A DNA stretch of 64,000 nucleotides from Prorocentrum cordatum (lineage: Eukaryota; Sar; Dinophyceae; Prorocentrales; Prorocentraceae), in contig CAUYUJ010022533.1 in assembly GCA_963575745.1 (NCBI GenBank), positions 28,501 to 92,500 on the forward strand. Direction: 5' to 3'. Each line of letters opens with the position of its first letter. Within the stretch, counting starts at the first letter, position 1. Below the pieces are notes generated by a model. That model worked only from the letters and a program-made list of their open reading frames with translations. It did not search any database and had not been told where the DNA came from. Below, one piece after another: positions 54,520 to 64,000 of the stretch. Position numbers and translations under genes: made by a program.

Positions 54520-55560
54520 AGGGCCCTTTTGGGGCCTTGCGGGAGCTCTCTGAGGGCCCTAAGAAGCCTCCAGGAGGAGCTCAATGAGACCCTTGTCCAA
54601 CTCCGTCTGACGGAGTTGGAATTGATACTTGCTAGGACCATCTTGGAGCCATCTTGGGGCCCTCTTGGAGCTATCTTAGGGCCCTTTTGGGGCCCTCCTG
54701 GGGCCCTGCGGGAGCTCTCTGAGGGCCCTAAGGAGCGTCCAGGAGGGGCTCAGTGAGACCCTTGTCCAACTCCGTCTGACGGAGTTGGAATTGATACTTG
54801 CTAGGACCATCTTGGAGCCATCTTGGGGCCCTCTTGGAGCCAGCTTGGGGCCCTCTTGGGGCCTCTTGCGGCCCTCTTGGGGCCCTTTTGGGGCCCTGCG
54901 GGAGCTCTCTGAGGCCCTAAGAAGCCTCCAGGAGGGGCTCAATGAGACCCTTGTCCAACTCCGTCTGACGGAGTTGGAATTGATACTTGCTAGGACCATC
55001 TTGGAGCCATCTTGGGGCCCTCTTGGAGCCAGCTTGGGGCCCTCTTGGGGCCTCTTGCGGCCCTCTTGGGGCCCTTTTGGGGCCCTGCGGGAGCTCTCTG
55101 AGGGCCCTAAGAAGCCTCCAGGAGGAGCTCAATGAGACCCTTGTCCAACTCCGTCTGACGGAGTTGGAATTGATACTTGCTAGGACCATCTTGGAGCCAT
55201 CTTGGGGCCCTCTTGGAGCTATCTTAGGGCCCTTTTGGGGCCCTCCTGGGGCCCTGCGGGAGCTCTCTGAGGGCCCTAAGGAGCGTCCAGGAGGGGCTCA
55301 GTGAGACCCTTGTCCAACTCCGTCCGACGGAGTTGGAATTGATACTTGCTAGGACCATCTTGGAGCCATCTTGGGGCCCTCTTGGAGCCAGCTTGGGGCC
55401 CTCTTGGGGCCTCTTGCGGCCCTCTTGGGGCCCTTTTGGGGCCCTGCGGGAGCTCTCTGAGGCCCTAAGAAGCCTCCAGGAGGGGCTCAATGAGACCCTT
55501 GTCCAACTCCGTCTGACGGAGTTGGAACTGATACTTGCTAGGACCATCTTGGAGCTATCT
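54520..55560. repeat. Higher-order tandem repeat, 548-bp period of three monomers
   Basis: The landmark GTCCAACTCCGTC starts at 54595, 54764, 54953, 55143, 55312 (CTCCGTCCGACGG here) and 55501. The spacings are 169, 189, 190, 169 and 189 bp, so the pattern repeats exactly every 548 bp. Each monomer has the dyad CAACTCCGTC/GACGGAGTTG and GGGGCCCTCTTGGAGCC blocks. The frames on both strands (for example LRLTELELILARTILEPSWG) are repeat artefacts. Confidence 0.93.
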
Positions 55561-55655
55561 TGGGGAGGAGGAGGATGGGAGGAGGAGGAGTAGGAGGAAG
55601 AGGAGTAGGAGGAGGAGGAGAAATAGGAGGAGGAGGAGGAGGAGCAGAAGTGGGC
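55561..55655 (+). repeat. (GGA)n purine tract
   Basis: GGAGGAGGAG repeats with occasional T. Confidence 0.9.
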
Positions 55656-55706
55656 ATTCAAATTTGAATACCCCTGAAACGCGACATCGATGTCGCATTT
55701 CAGGGG
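55656..55706. repeat. Two adjacent short palindromes
   Basis: ATTCAAATTTGAAT (55656-55669) is directly followed by a 36-bp hairpin (55671-55706) with CCCCTGAAAC at one end, GACATCGATGTC in the centre and TTTCAGGGG at the other end. Confidence 0.85.
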
Positions 55707-56780
55707 TCGAGGAGGAGGAGGCTTACATGGCAGCCTAATCGCGCCTTCAGGGCTCCCTGACACCTCACACACCCTTCCAATCCAACCGAACAAAGCCAGA
55801 TCATTGCCGCCTGATCGACAGTTCGATTCGATCGAGCACGGTCCTCGGGCCCGCGATACGGTACCAGCGCCGACCGATCATAGTCATGCGAGCCCTCATT
55901 TCCGGCCGGAAAATGAGCGCGCGTGTACCGGATGACAGGTGGTTTGCGCCAATGGTGTGTGTTGTTGTTGTTTTCGCGTGGTTTCGGTTGTACCCAAAGG
56001 GGTGTGATTTATTTTCTCCATGGGCAGATACGTTTGGGCATGTGTTGCATTGCATTGCTTCTGAGCTTGGATTTCTGCTTCTGCTACTAAACTCACAGAG
56101 CCCTGAAACGTGCCTACTCCGTGTCCTGTCGAGCCCTCTCGGGATCATTTGAGTTCTTTGGCGCGCAGCTCAAGCGCGAAATCACGCTCCACAATCCAGG
56201 CACGGCGATCCACAACCCAGGTGTTCGAATTATAATCGAGCGAACGTGTAAAACTCAGAGCCCCTTTCAGTCGAGACATTCTCAGTTGTGAGGGGGGCGC
56301 TGTTAATGCAAATCGCCGTTCTGCAATTTGAAGGGGGTCGATGCGTTAACACAGTTTGCGCTGCTTCTCGCCCACAGCCCAATAAGCCGATTGGCCTCGG
56401 AACTCGAGCCTGTGAGCCCTCGAACATCGGATGGGGCACCACGGAGGCTCGCATCGCCCCCCCTTGCCCACTCCCCAACCGTCAACCAGGGCGCAAGAAA
56501 CACAGTCCCCCAATTAGCAGTCGGGCAGGGGGGCGAAAGGCGAGCGATGCGAACCTCCTCCCCCCATCCCTCTCCATTCCGTCTCTTTCACCGCACAGCC
56601 CCTCTCGCTTTATATTCGGCGAGGCGGCGAGGCGGCGCGAACCGCGCCTCGAAACCCTGCAGCGCGGACATCCGCGCTGGGCAATAGATCCGAAATACGT
56701 CAGCAGCAGCTGCTGCTGCTGCTGGGCAGCACACACTGCACGCTCAACGCCACGCGACGAGCCTCCAGGAGGGCTCCAGC
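55707..56780. other. Unannotated sequence
   Basis: About 1 kb without recognised genes. A GCTGCTGCTGCTGC run lies at 56708-56722. Confidence 0.4.
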
Positions 56781-56890
56781 ACAGGCCTGACGAAGGAGGA
56801 GGAGAAGGAGGAGGAGGAGGAGTTTGAGAAAGAGGAGGAGGAGGAAGAGGAGGAGGAGGAGGAGGAGGAGGAGGAGAAGGAGGAGGGACA
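56781..56890 (+). repeat. (GGA)n purine tract
   Basis: GAGGAGAAGGAGGAGG repeats. Confidence 0.9.
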
Positions 56891-56915
56891 AGGTGACGGA
56901 GAACAAGACGGCAGA

Positions 56916-57046
56916 TGCGTTTGCGACCCCACTGCCCCCTTTCCCACGGGCGGGTTGCATGGCACGCTTTGGCAGGACATAGTGCGTTTCTCCACACGCG
57001 ACGGCCCCCCGCCCGTGGGAAAGGGGACAGTGGGGTCACAACCGCC
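56916..57046. mobile_element. Putative TIR element, ~130 bp (MITE-like)
   Basis: The left arm GACCCCACTGCCCCCTTTCC plus CACGGGCGGG (from 56925) is inverted at the right end (CCCGCCCGTGGGAAAGGGGA plus CAGTGGGGTC, to 57037). Weaker complementarity extends each arm to about 39 bp. The internal loop is about 50 bp. No ORF. Confidence 0.65.
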
Positions 57047-57507
57047 TTTACTCAGGTGCCTTGAATCTGCACGTGCACGCATACTATCACCACGACTGCA
57101 CCCTACAGCTACTACCTCTCGGCTACTACTACTCATCCTACATCCCCTCCTCCTCAACTCCTCCGCCTCCTTACCTACTCCTAATTCATTATAATTACCA
57201 ATATAAATCCAATACATTCTCATCACCCAACACCCCCTAGTAGAAACCCTAATCATCCTCATACCTCCTCCCACACATCATACTACTACTCCTACTCCTC
57301 TCCTCACCACCCTACTTCCTCCTTCGATCATCCTCATACTATCTTCCTCCTCCTACTCCTACATCGCCTTAACCCGCTCTCAATCATTACTCATTATTCA
57401 GCCTTCCTCTCATACTCCTCCTCCTCCTCCTCCTCCTCCTCACCCCCCCCCTCCTTATCCCCCCCCGTCGTTCCCCCTCCTCCGCATCTGCCCTGGGAGC
57501 CGCAGCC
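57047..57507. other. Pyrimidine- and CTACTA-rich unannotated sequence
   Basis: Many CTACT, CCTCCT and CATCCT repeats. This is the 3' flank of the short minus-strand exon below; no gene. Confidence 0.4.
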
Positions 57508-57591
57508 TCACGCCGCGGAGTCGCCAGCAGCGGCTGCGGCGGCGGCGGGCGCCTCGACCGCCACCTTCGGTTTCTTGGCCGCGGGCTTCTC
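57508..57591 (-). CDS. Probable terminal exon: Lys/Ala-rich C terminus
   Basis: After a candidate acceptor (CCCCCAG, ending at 57592) the minus strand reads EKPAAKKPKVAVEAPAAAAA then AAGDSAA and TGA at 57510-57508. A KKPKV-type basic cluster followed by an Ala-rich tail resembles nuclear or chromatin protein tails. A pyrimidine tract (57610-57875, minus strand) lies upstream, as expected for an intron. The upstream exons were not identified. The protein is unnamed; the exon is supported only by coding character and splice context. Confidence 0.4.
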   Translation of the reverse strand, partial: EKPAAKKPKVAVEAPAAAAAAAGDSAA

Positions 57592-57609
57592 CTGGGGGCG
57601 GTGGGGCGG

Positions 57610-57875
57610 TAGGAGAGTTGGGAGAGGAAGAAGGATTAGAGAGATCGAGAGAGAACAGTAGGAAAGAGAGCAGAGAAGAGAAGAGAAAGGAGAGGGAGAG
57701 AGAGCAAGAGAGAGTGGGAAGAGGGAGTGAGAGAAGGAGAAGAGAGAGAAGAGAGAGAGAGAAAGAGATTAAGAGAGAGACGTGAGAAGAGAGAGAGAGA
57801 GTAGAGAGAGAAGAGTAGAGAGAAGTAGCAGGAGAGTGGGACAGAGAGAGTAGAGCAGAGAAGAAGCAGAGTGAG
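57610..57875 (+). repeat. (GA)n / GAGAGAAGAG purine tract
   Basis: A GAGA-type tract of about 265 bp, different from the GGA tracts elsewhere. On the minus strand it would be the polypyrimidine part of an intron. Confidence 0.9.
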
Positions 57876-57989
57876 AAGTAGAGTGGGATGGGGGGCGGCG
57901 GCCAGCAGCGACGCCGACGTCGACGGCGTTGGGCGGAGGAGGAGGAGGAGGAGGAGGAGGATGAGGAGGAGGAGGGGGAGGTGGAGGAG

Positions 57990-58195
57990 GGCCCCGCCTG
58001 GCAAGCACCTGGCCCCATGGGGCCACCTAGGTCACCTAGGGACAAGCATTGGGCAACGTTTGGTGCTTAGGTGACCCTTCCCCGCGGAGGAGGGGGGGGG
58101 AGGGCACCGCCTGGCAAGCGATTGGCCCCATGGGGCCACCTAGGTCACCTAAGGACAAGACTTGGGCAAATGTTGGTGCTTAGGCGACCCTCTCA
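57990..58195 (+). repeat. Tandem duplication of an ~80-bp block with small palindromes
   Basis: 57992-58072 and 58112-58192 share CCGCCTGGCAAGC, TGGCCCCATGGGGCCACCTA, GGTCACCTA and TTGGTGCTTAGG. GGTCACCTA and TAGGTGACC are inverted within each copy. Confidence 0.8.
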
Positions 58196-58199
58196 CGCG

Positions 58200-58742
58200 G
58201 AGGAGAAGGAGGGGGGGGGGAGAAGAGGAGGAGGAGGAGGAGGAGGAGGAGGAGGAGGAGGAGGAGGAGGAGGAGGAGGAGGCGGAGGAGGAGGAGGAGG
58301 AGGGGGAGACGGAGGAGTATGAAGTAGGAGGAGGAGGACGAGGAGGCGGAGGGGAGGAGGGGGAGGAGAGGAGGAGGAGGAGGAGGAGGAGGAGGAAGGA
58401 GGGGGAGAGGAGGAGGAGGAGGATTGGGGGAGGCGGGAGAGGCAGGTGGGGGAGGAGAGGAGGAGGAGGAGAGGAGGAGTGAGGAGGAGGAGGAGGAGGG
58501 GAGGAGGAGGAGGAATGAGGGGAGAGGAGGGAGATGAGGTGGAACATTGACGAGGTGAGGTGGAGGGGCGGGGGAGGTGAGGAGGGGCGGAGCAGGGAGA
58601 GGAGGAGGAGAGTGAGGATAGGGAGATAGGGGGGATGAGGAGGAGGAGGAGGAGACGGATGAGGAAGATGAGAATGAGGAGGAGGAGGCGGGAGGAGGAG
58701 GGCGGAGGAGGAGGAGGTAAGAGAGGAGGAGGAGGAGGGGGG
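58200..58742 (+). repeat. (GGA)n purine tract, ~540 bp
   Basis: The longest GGA tract of the window. The Pro/Ser/Leu frames on the minus strand are artefacts. Confidence 0.95.
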
Positions 58743-59443
58743 AGGCGCTGCTGTGCAGCTCTTGAGGCCCCCCAGGGCAGGCCTTGAGGCTGCCACGCGG
58801 CCTCGCGCACTCGCGGGGGCTCCTCGTACTACAGGGTCAGCCGCCTCCTCCTCTTTCTCCTCCTCCTCCTCCTCCTCCTCCTCCTCCTGTTCCTCCTACG
58901 CATCCCCATCCCTCGTCATTGCGCATCCCCCAGTGATGTGCAATGACTGGCCGCGCTCCCTCTCAGCACGAGGGCCCCAGGACGACCGAAGAACACGTAT
59001 CCAAATGGCGATAGTCGTATGGATATTCGTTAGGCCCTCTGTTGGGGCCACCCAGGAGCGCATGGATCCCCTCGGGACCTTCCAGCAGACCAGACAGAAC
59101 CTCACGACTCAGGACTGGGGTCACGACAGTTCCCAGTCTGGCCGTAGAAGGATCGATTAACAAAATGGGGTCCCCCCTCCGTGGAGGCGGGTGGCATGGT
59201 CACCATCTTTGGAACACTTCGGGCATGCATTTTTTCAAGATCTCTATCCACCAACGTTGGATCACCATGGGCATTCAACCTTTTAGGTGAGAGGGGGCGG
59301 CTCGGAAGTGGGTGATACCAGGTGGTACATCAGCTCCGTCCTCCTCCTAATCCTCCTCCTCCGAATCCTCCCTCGTCCTCCTCATAATCCTCCTCCTCCT
59401 AGTTCTCCTCCTCCCGCTTTTCCTCACCCTCCTCCTTGTAGCG
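58743..59443. other. Unannotated sequence with CTCC tracts
   Basis: CTCC tracts lie at 58843-58892 and 59335-59440. A minus-strand frame (EGPEGIHALLGGPNRGPNEY near 59060) is weakly protein-like, but no exon structure supports it. This is the 3' flank of gene X2. Confidence 0.35.
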
Positions 59444-61511
59444 CTAGCGGTCCTGCCGCGACATGAGGGCATCGAACAATGACGTGAGCTTCACGTGCTT
59501 CTGGAGGGGTTCGGGGTTGTACATCACTGGTACCTGGGCGATCTGCTCGGCCCCTATATTCATCTCATGCTTGCGCTTCCTGCCGCACGGGAGCTCCACA
59601 GCAACGGTGAACGAGCAAGTAGTCCAGTCCTCCTTCATGGTCGGCGTGGTGCCGCTGTCCTCCTTCACGCGCGTCACGATGAAGTACGGCGAGAAGAACT
59701 TCTCCTCCTGGACTGTGCTCCTGAGCCGCCCGTCCAGCACAATATTCTTCTTCTCTGGGTGCAGGTTGTTGCTGTGCTTGGTGAGGGCGCAGCGGCCCGC
59801 GGTCCAGTATTTGTCCATGAACGTCGTCGTCTCGGGCGTCAGCACGAGCTCACCTTTCTCGAACGCCCTCGCTGTCCAGACCTCTGGGACGTCATCGCGC
59901 ATCGCGATGATCACGTCCTTCTCCGTGAGGGTCGTGGCCACACCTATTGGGCAGCACGCTGCGATGCAAGTGCGGGTCGGCCCACCAACGTTGACGCGTC
60001 TCAGGGCCGCAGGCCCGCGAGCCGCACCGACATCGACGAACCGATCGGCACGTGCACCGACACTTCCACTAAAGCCCGCCCGACGGCAGGTCGTGGCAGG
60101 GGGAGTTACAAGCATGAATCCTCCTCCTCTTCCTTCTCCTCCTCCATCCTCCCCCCTCTACTCCTCCCCCTACTCCTCCCTCCCCTTCCTCACCCTTCCC
60201 CTCCTCCTCCTCCTCCTCCTCCTCCTCATCCTCCTCCTCCAGCATCCTCCTCATCTTCCTCCGCCCTCCCTCTCCTCCTCCTCCTCCTCCCACTCCTCTC
60301 CCTCCTCATTCCCCCCCCCCCTCCTCCTTCTCCCGCCCCCCCCCCCCCTCCGCCGTCCAACCTGATACAGCGGACATGGCGACCCCGATGTTGTGGTGCA
60401 CATTCGACAGCAGCATCGCAGCGTCCTTGGACGACACGCGGTTGGCCCACTTCTGTACGAGCTCCACTTTGTTGCCACCGCCTTCCTTCAAGAATGCGTA
60501 ACCCTTTGGCGCCACGGTCCTGGCAAGCCCAGTCGAATCTCCGTCGCCGCCATCGGGCTCGGGGCCCTCAACAGCATCGGCATCGGAAATCACCTGCATC
60601 GTATCTGGGTTCAGCGCAGCGTCGGCCGTGAGCTCGCCGACGTCCTTGAACTCAGCGGTGAACGTAAGCACGGGCCACTCGTTGACAACGCCCTGTCGAG
60701 GCGACCTTATGCGAGCACTGCCCCTCGCCCGCCCGCTGCGATACCCGAGGGGAAACATGTCGGGCGTCACGTTGTTCGGCCGCGCGAGGCTGGCGGGCGG
60801 CGCACGAAGTGAGGCCCGACATGTTGACAGATATCGCAGAGGGGGGATCTGGCGGTGTTAGCACGTGGCCGCCGACCTTCACCCTGCTGGTGGTCCCGAC
60901 AAGAACGTCCTTCCTGAGCACCTTCGGCTTCTGCGCGGACCCCTTGTGGTAGTAGTTGAAGCTCACGGTAATCCGCTTGACCAACTTCACCTTGCAGCCA
61001 AGCGTGAAACCCAAGTCCATTAGGGCTTCGCTGACGCCCTTCACGAAACAATTATCTTTAAAGTTCGAAGGCTCGGTCACTTCATCAATGCCGACCGCGG
61101 TGCAGTCAACGCCCGTCTTGCTCTCGCTCAGCGGCGTGATTCCGCACATATCCATGATATTACTAAGGCGAGGGACCGTCTTCTGGACGTGTGCGAGCCA
61201 CTTCTGAACGACCACCTTCGTCTTGTCGAACGAGTCCAAGCGGCCGCGAAAGTCGATCTCGAAGAGGCTCGGGAGAGGGTCCCTCCCAAGGCCAAGCCGC
61301 ACCAGCTGCATCTCGAACGCCCGCGTCTGCGCGGTCACGATGGGAGCCGACGCATGCTGCAGCATCTTGTCAACGCACGTGTTGCGGGTGCTCATCATCG
61401 TGGACTCCAAGATGCGCATCGCGCCCTCCTTCTTCGAGAGAGCGACGACGTCTGAAGGCTGGACGAACTTGCATACATCTGGCATCGGGCGCATCTTCAC
61501 GGCGACAGACT
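59444..61511 (-). CDS. Gene X2: multi-exon protein of unknown function
   Basis: At least three exons. The first, about 61511-60829, reads ESVAVKMRPMPDVCKFVQPS and later VKLVKRITVSFNYYHKGSAQ. The second, 60692 to about 60365, reads GVVNEWPVLTFTAEFKDVGE and VSSKDAAMLLSNVHHNIGVA. The third, from about 60060 to 59444, reads TLTEKDVIIAMRDDVPEVWT and HVKLTSLFDALMSRQDR, then TAG. Exons 1 and 2 join in phase 0 across a 136-nt GT-AG intron (60828-60693). The intron before exon 3 contains a CTCC tract on the plus strand, and its exact borders are unclear. No known domain recognised. The motif S.DAAMLLS is shared with gene X1 upstream, which suggests paralogues or one larger gene with an internal repeat. 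Confidence 0.55.
60116..60360 (+). repeat. CTCC pyrimidine tract within gene X2 intron
   Basis: CCTCCT/CCCTCC repeats that separate coding-like exons on the minus strand, where the tract is purine-rich. Confidence 0.85.
60693..60828 (-). other. Gene X2 intron: 136-nt GT-AG intron built on an inverted repeat
   Basis: The donor is GTCAACATGTCGGGC (60828) and the acceptor is GCCTCGACAG (ends 60693). 60825-60754 is an imperfect palindrome beginning AACATGTCGGGC and ending GCCCGACATGTT. The intron length (1 mod 3) correctly reconciles the frames of the two exons. Confidence 0.65.
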
Positions 61512-62760
61512 CCTGCCGACTGGGCAGCAACACCGTCGCCGCCCAATGCGCCAGCTGCCGTCCAAGACGCCTGGAGCGCCCTCCAGGCGAGCACCGACGC
61601 CCATGGCGCCGATGGAAGCCCTGAAAGAAGCCCTCGGTATCTCAGACAGCCGCTGGCCGTTAAGCTCGGCGTACCCTACTCTCCTGCGTTCCTCCTCCTC
61701 CTCCTCCTCCTCCTCCTCCTTCTCCTTCTTCTCAACCTTCACCTCCTCATGCCCTTCCTCCTCCCTCTGCCCCCTACCACCCTCCTCCTCACCCTTCCTC
61801 CCCCTCCTCCCCCCCCTCCCCCCGCTCGTCCTCCTCCACCCCTCACCCTGCCCTCCTCCTCATCCTGCCATCCGTCCTCACCCTGGTCCTTCTCCTCCGC
61901 CGCCTCCTCCCCCTCCCCCTGCCCGCCCTCCCCCCTCCTGACCCTCCTCCTCATCAGGAGGATGATGGGGGGGAAAAAGGGGGGGGGGGAAGGAATGGGG
62001 AAGAACGAGAACCACGTGCACACACAGAGGCAGCTGGCGACACTGAGACATGTGAAACACAAAGATACGGCGGAGGAGGACGACAAGGGCGAAGCGGAGA
62101 AGGATGAGACGAGGAGAGGGGGGACAGATGAGGGGGATGAGGGGGAGGGAGAACGAGGAGAGTAACGTCATGTTTGGTCAGGCCTCCTCGTTCACGAGGC
62201 GCGCGGCGGCCGCGACGGCCACGGCACCAGAAAACAACCGCCACGTCGGGCGGGCGAACCAGCAAACAAACGCCTGGCGGGCGAACCAGCAAACAAACAC
62301 CACTAAGAAGAAAACATACCACTTACTTGCCTTACCCTTGGGCCCCAAGGGTACGCGCACGGGGGCGCACCCCCCCCACACCGCGCGGACCGCGTGCGGG
62401 TCCAGGACGCCGCGGTCGCCCGAGAAGTGCGGCTCGAACCACACCTCGGGGATCTCGCCACATTCGGGGAACTACCACAGCGGCGGCATGGCCGCAATGG
62501 CGGGGAGCTCTATGAAGAGCGGGCCCCGAGCCAGGCGGGCCCAGCCATGGCACGGGCGGCTGCTGGCATTGGCAAGGACCTTGGTATGTACCGAGGTCGA
62601 TGCCGCAGCTTGGCCACTGGCCTGGCGTGTCCGCGGGGCCTACATACCCCTGCGGCCAGTTGCTTGGCTGCCCCCACTGGCCGCATTCCCCGATGGGGAG
62701 GCCAGGGGAACCCCAATCCACCGTCACTTACATTGAGACACAATGGCTGCAGGGAGAAGG
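61512..62760. other. Intergenic or intronic region between X1 and X2
   Basis: A CTCC tract lies at 61690-61950, a GGGGGG-rich flank at 61965-61990, and a direct duplication of GGCGGGCGAACCAGCAAACA at 62247 and 62274. A weakly coding-like minus stretch (62330-62727) reads GEIPEVWFEPHFSGDRGVLD in one frame and GECGQWGQPSNWPQGYVG in another. It may hold further exons of the X genes, but no consistent splice model was found. Confidence 0.35.
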
Positions 62761-62761
62761 A

Positions 62762-62990
62762 GGAGCGAGAAGGATGATGAGGAGGAGGGATGAGGAGGGG
62801 GGGAGGAGGAGGAGGAGGAGGAGGAGGAGGAGGAGGAGGGAGGAGGAGGAGGGAGGAAGAGGAGGAGGAGGGATGAGGATGAGGAGGAGGAGAAGGGAGG
62901 CGGAGGAGGATGAGGAGGAGGAGGATGAGGAAGAGGAGGAGGAGGAGGAGGAGGAGGAGGAGGGGGAGGAGGGGGGGAATACGAGGAAGA
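62762..62990 (+). repeat. (GGA)n purine tract
   Basis: GGAGGAGGAGG repeats directly downstream of the last X1 coding sequence; CCT-rich on the coding strand, as in other introns here. Confidence 0.92.
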
Positions 62991-62999
62991 GCCGTCGTC

Positions 63000-63752
63000 C
63001 CGAGTGTAGTTCACCAGGACAAGGTTCACGCGCAGCAGCACGTTGGCCTTGGGGACAGACTTGCAGATCTCCTCAATGAGCCCGTGGGGGCAAGTTAACT
63101 CGTTCGGGTTGACGAAGCACGAATGAAATTCACATATCTCATCCACATACTGCTCGACGCCGAGCTCCACGCAGAACCGAACGAGCACACCGACAACATT
63201 AGGATTCAACTTCGCAATCGATGAGCCCGAGACCTTTGCAATGATCGCGGCCGTCTTCACGGCCGTGCACACCGCAGCCTCTGCCCGACAGAAACGCTGG
63301 ATCGACCGAAGAATCTGGATTTCGTGGGTGACCTGATTCGTATTGTTGTCCGAATTTCTCCACTCGCTGAGCAGCATCGCATCATCAGCTGAAATGTTTT
63401 CATCTAGAATCCAATAACGATGACCATCCCGCACAGCAGTCTTCAAATTGGCGTCGTCGTCTAAAACCGTGAAGTGGCTACCCTCGACGCGGGAGTACAA
63501 CCTTGAACTATAGCATCGGAGCGTCAGCGACACATGAGTCGAAGCCAACGTGAAATTCTGCACGCGCGCCGTCACGACGGGAGGATACAGGTCGCTGCCA
63601 GCAGAGAACTTCAAATTCCAATCGATTTCGTTCTGCAACTTGCCTTTCGATTCGTACCGAATCGCAAAACCAGGCTGGACGCGGGTAGGGTCAAACCCAT
63701 CCGTGTCGAAGGAACGGCGCAAGACCTGGTGCACGATGTGAATGTTCGGCGC
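63000..63752 (-). CDS. Gene X1: exon of an unknown protein related to X2
   Basis: After a candidate acceptor (CTCGTAG at about 63753) the minus strand reads HQVLRRSFDTDGFDPTRVQ and continues about 245 codons through WNLKFSAGSDLYPPVVTARV, RYWILDENISADDAMLLSEW, EIQILRSIQRFCRAEAAVC and EEICKSVPKANVLLRVNLVL to VNYTRDDG. There it enters a CCT-rich tract with no clear donor. The internal ATG-less start and the upstream stop codon argue for an exon rather than a complete gene; upstream exons lie beyond the window or are unidentified. ISADDAMLLSEW resembles VSSKDAAMLLSNV of X2. Function unknown. Confidence 0.55.
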
Positions 63753-63803
63753 CTACGAGAAGGATGGAGGTTGCGCCGCGGAAAATGGTGATATGGATGG
63801 CAG

Positions 63804-63939
63804 TGGGGGAAGGAACGCAGTGCAGATCCAGTTCTCTTGGCCATCCCCCCACCCTCCCCTCCGCCCCCGATGTTTCTCGTGGGCGGGGGGGGGTGAGGAG
63901 GGCCAAGCGAACTGGATCTGCATTGCGTTCCCCCCCCCC
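63804..63939. repeat. ~136-bp inverted repeat upstream of the X1 exon
   Basis: The left arm GGAACGCAGTGCAGATCCAG plus TTCTCTTGGCC and the right arm GGCCAAGCGAACTGGATCTG plus CATTGCGTTCC are complementary with few mismatches. Poly-C/poly-G and CCTCCC stretches extend the stem; the loop is CGATGTTTCTCGT. It lies about 50 bp upstream of the exon's acceptor, presumably within an intron. Confidence 0.8.
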
Positions 63940-64000
63940 AGGCAGAGGATGGCGGGGAGACGGGGGGGGGTGTGAAAAGGTGCGCGCCTGGCGGCCACGG

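Noticed and set aside
54529-55593. Overlapping frames such as NETLVQLRLTELELILART on both strands
   Set aside because: Frames are generated by satellite monomers and the dyad; they restart with each monomer and have no independent start or conserved length.
59343-60631. 378-codon plus-strand frame over the X2 region
   Set aside because: It is antisense to better-supported minus exons and runs into Pro/Ser strings in the CTCC tract.

Overview
This window looks like nuclear DNA from a dinoflagellate, probably a core lineage such as Prorocentrum, Polarella or Symbiodiniaceae. The strongest evidence is relicts of the dinoflagellate trans-spliced leader (DinoSL, core GTAGCCATTTTGGCTCAAG) at 9562, 20214 and, on the minus strand, 50325. 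Supporting signs are degraded retroelements with dinoflagellate-type reverse transcriptases, sparse genes with short GT-AG introns, and a very large load of simple repeats, satellites and small inverted-repeat elements. No bacterial-type operons, rRNA, tRNA or CRISPR arrays were seen. The species is inferred, not proven.

Left third (1-28.6 kb): a regular alternation of retroelements and a duplicated spacer. A reverse-transcriptase relict (1-3.96 kb), LINE-1 (9.56-14.64 kb) and LINE-2 (20.21-25.83 kb) all lie on the plus strand. Each is followed by a (CAT)n tract and then by a copy of the same roughly 5.4 kb spacer (copies A, B and a truncated C). Both complete LINEs begin exactly with a DinoSL relict that abuts the (CAT)n tract, so they appear to be copies of trans-spliced mRNA inserted at CAT microsatellites. 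LINE-2 keeps an intact ORF1 (RanBP2-type zinc finger) and an almost intact endonuclease/reverse-transcriptase ORF2. Copy C carries a 90-bp satellite with 12 copies.

Middle (28.6-45 kb): mostly repeats. There are two families of short TIR elements with TWA-like target sites, several foldback palindromes, a minisatellite flanked by inverted arms, about 4 kb of (AGT)n, and a 145-bp satellite whose unit is a hairpin. Three short plus-strand coding-like islands near 29.9, 35.3 and 37.0 kb may be exons of one coiled-coil gene.

Right third (45-64 kb): minus-strand genes of unknown function. Gene Z (46034-50300, about 1,252 aa when two introns are removed) starts three bases after a decayed DinoSL relict. 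One of its introns is a 161-nt near-perfect palindrome. Gene Y (52498-53441) is frameshifted. Genes X1 and X2 (59.4-63.75 kb) are multi-exon and may be related to each other; one X2 intron is also built on an inverted repeat. Between them lie a 42-bp hairpin satellite, a 548-bp higher-order repeat and several TIR/foldback elements. Together this suggests SL-marked retroposition followed by gain of inverted-repeat, introner-like introns. All boundaries and identities were judged by eye.
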